Assembly: GCF_009295825.1 (NCBI RefSeq)
Contig: NZ_WHKF01000001.1
Location: forward strand, 1,081,088-1,145,087
Reading direction: 5' to 3'
Length of the DNA: 64,000 nt
Origin: Marinifilum sp. N1E240
GTDB taxonomy: Bacteria > Bacteroidota > Bacteroidia > Bacteroidales > Marinifilaceae
Positions 62,801 to 64,000 of this stretch are shown here, piece after piece. The notes beneath the pieces were generated by a model, which saw only the letters and a list, made by a program, of their open reading frames with translations, was not told where the DNA came from and did not search any database. Position 1 is the stretch's first letter, and every line of letters begins with the position of its first letter. A program made the translations under genes and the position numbers.

Positions 62801-63696
62801 CATGACATGATTTTAACACCATCGTTATTTCCACTACCACCGGCAACACCACTTACACCAACACCATTATTGGTAACCGCAGCTACAGTTCCAGCAACAT
62901 GAGTACCATGGTCACCAACATAAATATCACCAGTATCATCAGCGAAATTATATCCATAAACATCGTCAACATAGCCATTGCTATCATCATCAATTCCGTT
63001 TCCTGGAATTTCACCAGTATTTACCCACATGTTTGCAGCCAAATCGATATGGTCGAAATCTACTCCACCATCTTCTACTGCAACAATTACACTAGGATTA
63101 CCAGTTTCAACTTGCCAGGCTTCCAATAGACTAATATCGGCACCAGCTGTACCATCATTTTGTCCGGTATTTTCATAATGCCATTGCTCAGAGAATAATG
63201 GATCATTTGTACCAGAAGCTAATGCAGTTGGTTCTATTTCTTGTCCATTTTCAGCACCAACAAGACGAGTGGCGTGAACACCTTCAGCCATGGAAATTTC
63301 GGCAACATTACTATAAGAGCTTATTAGTTGAGAAACCGGTGTTGAAGAGTTAAATTCAAGTTCGTACCATAAGTGCAAGCCATGTTTTCTGTGCTTGGCT
63401 TCGAATTTACCAGCATGACGAAAAACACGACGCATTTTATGAGCTTTAAATTTTTCATTTACTCTGTTAAGTCCTTCAATGTTGGTTTTAACAAATTCCG
63501 GTTTGTTTTTTAAGGACACTTTTTTTGCTTCGAGAAGAACTTGATGCAGGGCATCTACTTTTTGGTTTTCTTTTTGTTCGAATTTAATACGGATTATTCC
63601 TTTGTATTTTCCATCCGCATTAATGGCTTTGGTTTGGGAATATCCAGTTCCCACAATAAAGATTAAACAAATAAAAAGAGTAAAAAATCTTTTCAT
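59815..63696 (-). CDS. S8 subtilisin-like protease with six FN3 domains, GEVED and T9SS tail
   Basis: 1,293 residues. Signal peptide (LIFIVGTGYSQ), an N-terminal prodomain-like stretch (about 22-150), then the subtilase core with Asp209 (VIVAVEDGGVDFDH), His263 (GDHGTHVAGT) and Ser in QGTSMAAPHVSG (about residue 440). Six fibronectin type III domains follow (about 505-1,050), the first five starting exactly 91 residues apart; three of them are nearly identical. Then a GEVED-type domain (YIDFNRDGTF, SQGEVEDYTINI) and a T9SS type A sorting domain (LKLYPNPAKDFVNLFI ... LPSGMYFISIEDG). A secreted, modular surface protease. Single gene. Confidence 0.93.
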   Translation of the reverse strand: MKRFFTLFICLIFIVGTGYSQTKAINADGKYKGIIRIKFEQKENQKVDALHQVLLEAKKVSLKNKPEFVKTNIEGLNRVNEKFKAHKMRRVFRHAGKFEAKHRKHGLHLWYELEFNSSTPVSQLISSYSNVAEISMAEGVHATRLVGAENGQEIEPTALASGTNDPLFSEQWHYENTGQNDGTAGADISLLEAWQVETGNPSVIVAVEDGGVDFDHIDLAANMWVNTGEIPGNGIDDDSNGYVDDVYGYNFADDTGDIYVGDHGTHVAGTVAAVTNNGVGVSGVAGGSGNNDGVKIMSCNVFGSTNGGFAEAYTYAADNGAVISQNSWSYSYPYQYDQAVLDGIDYFIANAGGPNAPMNGGIVIFSAGNSNSQSRYYPSYYDSVLAVAATNKNDVKSYYSNYGTWVDIAAPGGELETTNEDPTAVLSTFPDDKYGVFQGTSMAAPHVSGVAALIVSKYAGNITPSEVWSKLVDNTDPIDALNDSQYAGKLGSGRMNAHKALTDDNLPSVPSGLTATNVTQTTFTIEWNSVNGATSYDLQVREQGGSWTSYNTTAVTYDYSGATAGTTYEFQVRANNDAGSSGYSATASVTTEEAPTAPDTPVGLSASAITYNSMTISWDATSDADDYDLQVRPNGGTWTTINQIGTSYDYTSLSAETTYEFRVRANNNIGSSDYTAVVNATTLVAPTAPDTPVGLTATDITYNSMTISWDATADTDDYDLQVRPNAGTWTTINQVGTSYNYTSLTAETTYEFRVRANNGIGSSSYSAIANATTLEAPSAPVTPVNLAASAIAYNSMTIGWDATADTDDYDLQVRPNGGSWTTINQVGTTYNYTGLTGNTTYEFQVRANNAFGSSAYSGIVSATTLEEPTVPGIPQNVTASNVTYNSFTINWDAVADADDYDVDIRISGGNWESFNTNATSQDYSPTDASSVYEFRVRANNDVGSGTYSAIGNLTTDPLPVPEIPTGLMASNITSSAFELSWNSIQFADNYDVQVRELDGAWESFSTSSTSFDYTGAFAETTYEYQVRATNDSGDSDYTGIQSLTTLGESPTPEYCESYGKKTRYQYIDLVEFADMSNPSGDDGGYGDYTGLVASVAPGGNYTLNFSLAYKSRTYTSNWKIYIDFNRDGTFSNNELVTSGYTVSSGISSTNVSVPADAVLGHTRMRVILKHRRAASSACQVFSQGEVEDYTINISDTAPSLASKTMTFGLPLSDTPPVEELKLYPNPAKDFVNLFIQGNIQSRVRISSITGKTIKIMTLDMENNNIDISELPSGMYFISIEDGEEIITKKLIKL
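60550..62181 (-). repeat. Six tandem FN3-coding units, 273-bp period
   Basis: Unit starts on the minus strand at 62181, 61908, 61635, 61362, 61089 and 60819: four exact 273-bp steps, then one of 270. Units 2-4 share long near-identical stretches (for example DDYDLQVRPN), suggesting recent duplication. Confidence 0.85.
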
Positions 63697-64000
63697 AATT
63701 GGTTGGTTTAAAAAGTGAATATTTTGATAATAATGAATAAGTTAGTTAAAAAAGATCTGTTAATCAATACTATTGTTTTAAAATGATTTAGAGTGAAATA
63801 AGGATGAATGTTATGTATGTTTTTAATGTAAATGATATAACAGCTCTATAGGGTAGGATTATAAAAGAGAATGACAATTTGATTGTTTAGGAGAAGATTA
63901 TTTAAAATTAAACTATTTTAAAAGTTAAGTAAATAAGAAATTTGGTCAAAAAAAACAATATGATTTTTAATGCCAAATATTTTGTATCAGGTTTATTAAA
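63697..64000. other. Gene-free right end
   Basis: AT-rich upstream region of the subtilase gene, running to the window edge. No coding frame, RNA gene or exact TAnnTTTG box seen. Confidence 0.4.

Overview
AT-rich genomic window from a member of the Bacteroidota. The evidence is: two SusC/SusD outer-membrane pairs, two secreted proteases ending in type IX secretion (T9SS) sorting domains, many lipoproteins, families such as DUF3570, DUF4266, DUF3078 and DUF6146, few strong Shine-Dalgarno sites, and promoters of the Bacteroidota type (TTG, about 20 bases, TAnnTTTG). The Na+-pumping methylmalonyl-CoA decarboxylase next to citrate lyase suggests a fermentative or facultatively anaerobic lifestyle. 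A marine Marinilabiliales/Marinifilaceae-like organism is my best guess, from recall only.

Layout. 1-2407: 5' part of purL (minus strand). 2855-7425: mce-mmdADCB operon for propionate formation with Na+ export. 7448-10381: citrate lyase (a fused CitD-CitE protein, then CitF) behind an attenuator-like leader. 10388-13188: Bfd-like 2Fe-2S protein, HD-domain protein and pepD (minus). 13467-24738: two SusCD uptake operons whose promoter/leader regions and SusC N-termini are clearly related. 25128-31671: TonB receptor, an M49-like lipoprotein lacking the expected active-site histidines, and a 7TM-HD phosphodiesterase (minus). 31862-36082: NlpC/P60 hydrolase, NUDIX protein, WbqC-like protein, lepB and dapB. 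36174-39565: rplT-rpmI-infC-thrS, with infC probably starting at AUA. 39828-42566: DPP IV peptidase and two identical tRNA-Gly(GCC) genes. 42587-45647: thioredoxin-ApbE-DUF4266-DUF3570 envelope cluster. 45741-52234: HEAT-like protein, tRNA-Leu(GAG), M64 peptidase, DUF554, a kinase-RapZ fusion with a tiny cysteine protein and MurU (cell-wall sugar recycling), and a membrane protein. 52488-56853: accessory region with a hypothetical coiled-coil protein, a 42-bp palindromic tandem array, lipoproteins and an M43 metalloprotease. 56870-63696: mnmA, DUF3078, DUF6146 and a large FN3-repeat subtilase.

How the genes work together. The mmd operon turns (R)-methylmalonyl-CoA into propionyl-CoA and drives Na+ export. 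Citrate lyase would supply oxaloacetate and acetate. The kinase-RapZ/MurU pair looks like a salvage route to UDP-MurNAc. The two SusCD pairs have no carbohydrate-active enzymes next to them, so their substrates cannot be read from this window.

The least explained items are the eight-unit array with an exact 42-bp period (four helical turns) at 53201-53549 and the leader motif shared by the genes around it, the ApbE/thioredoxin/Cys-tail lipoprotein cluster, the kinase-RapZ fusion, and the M49-like pseudoenzyme. No CRISPR array, insertion sequence or prophage was recognised.
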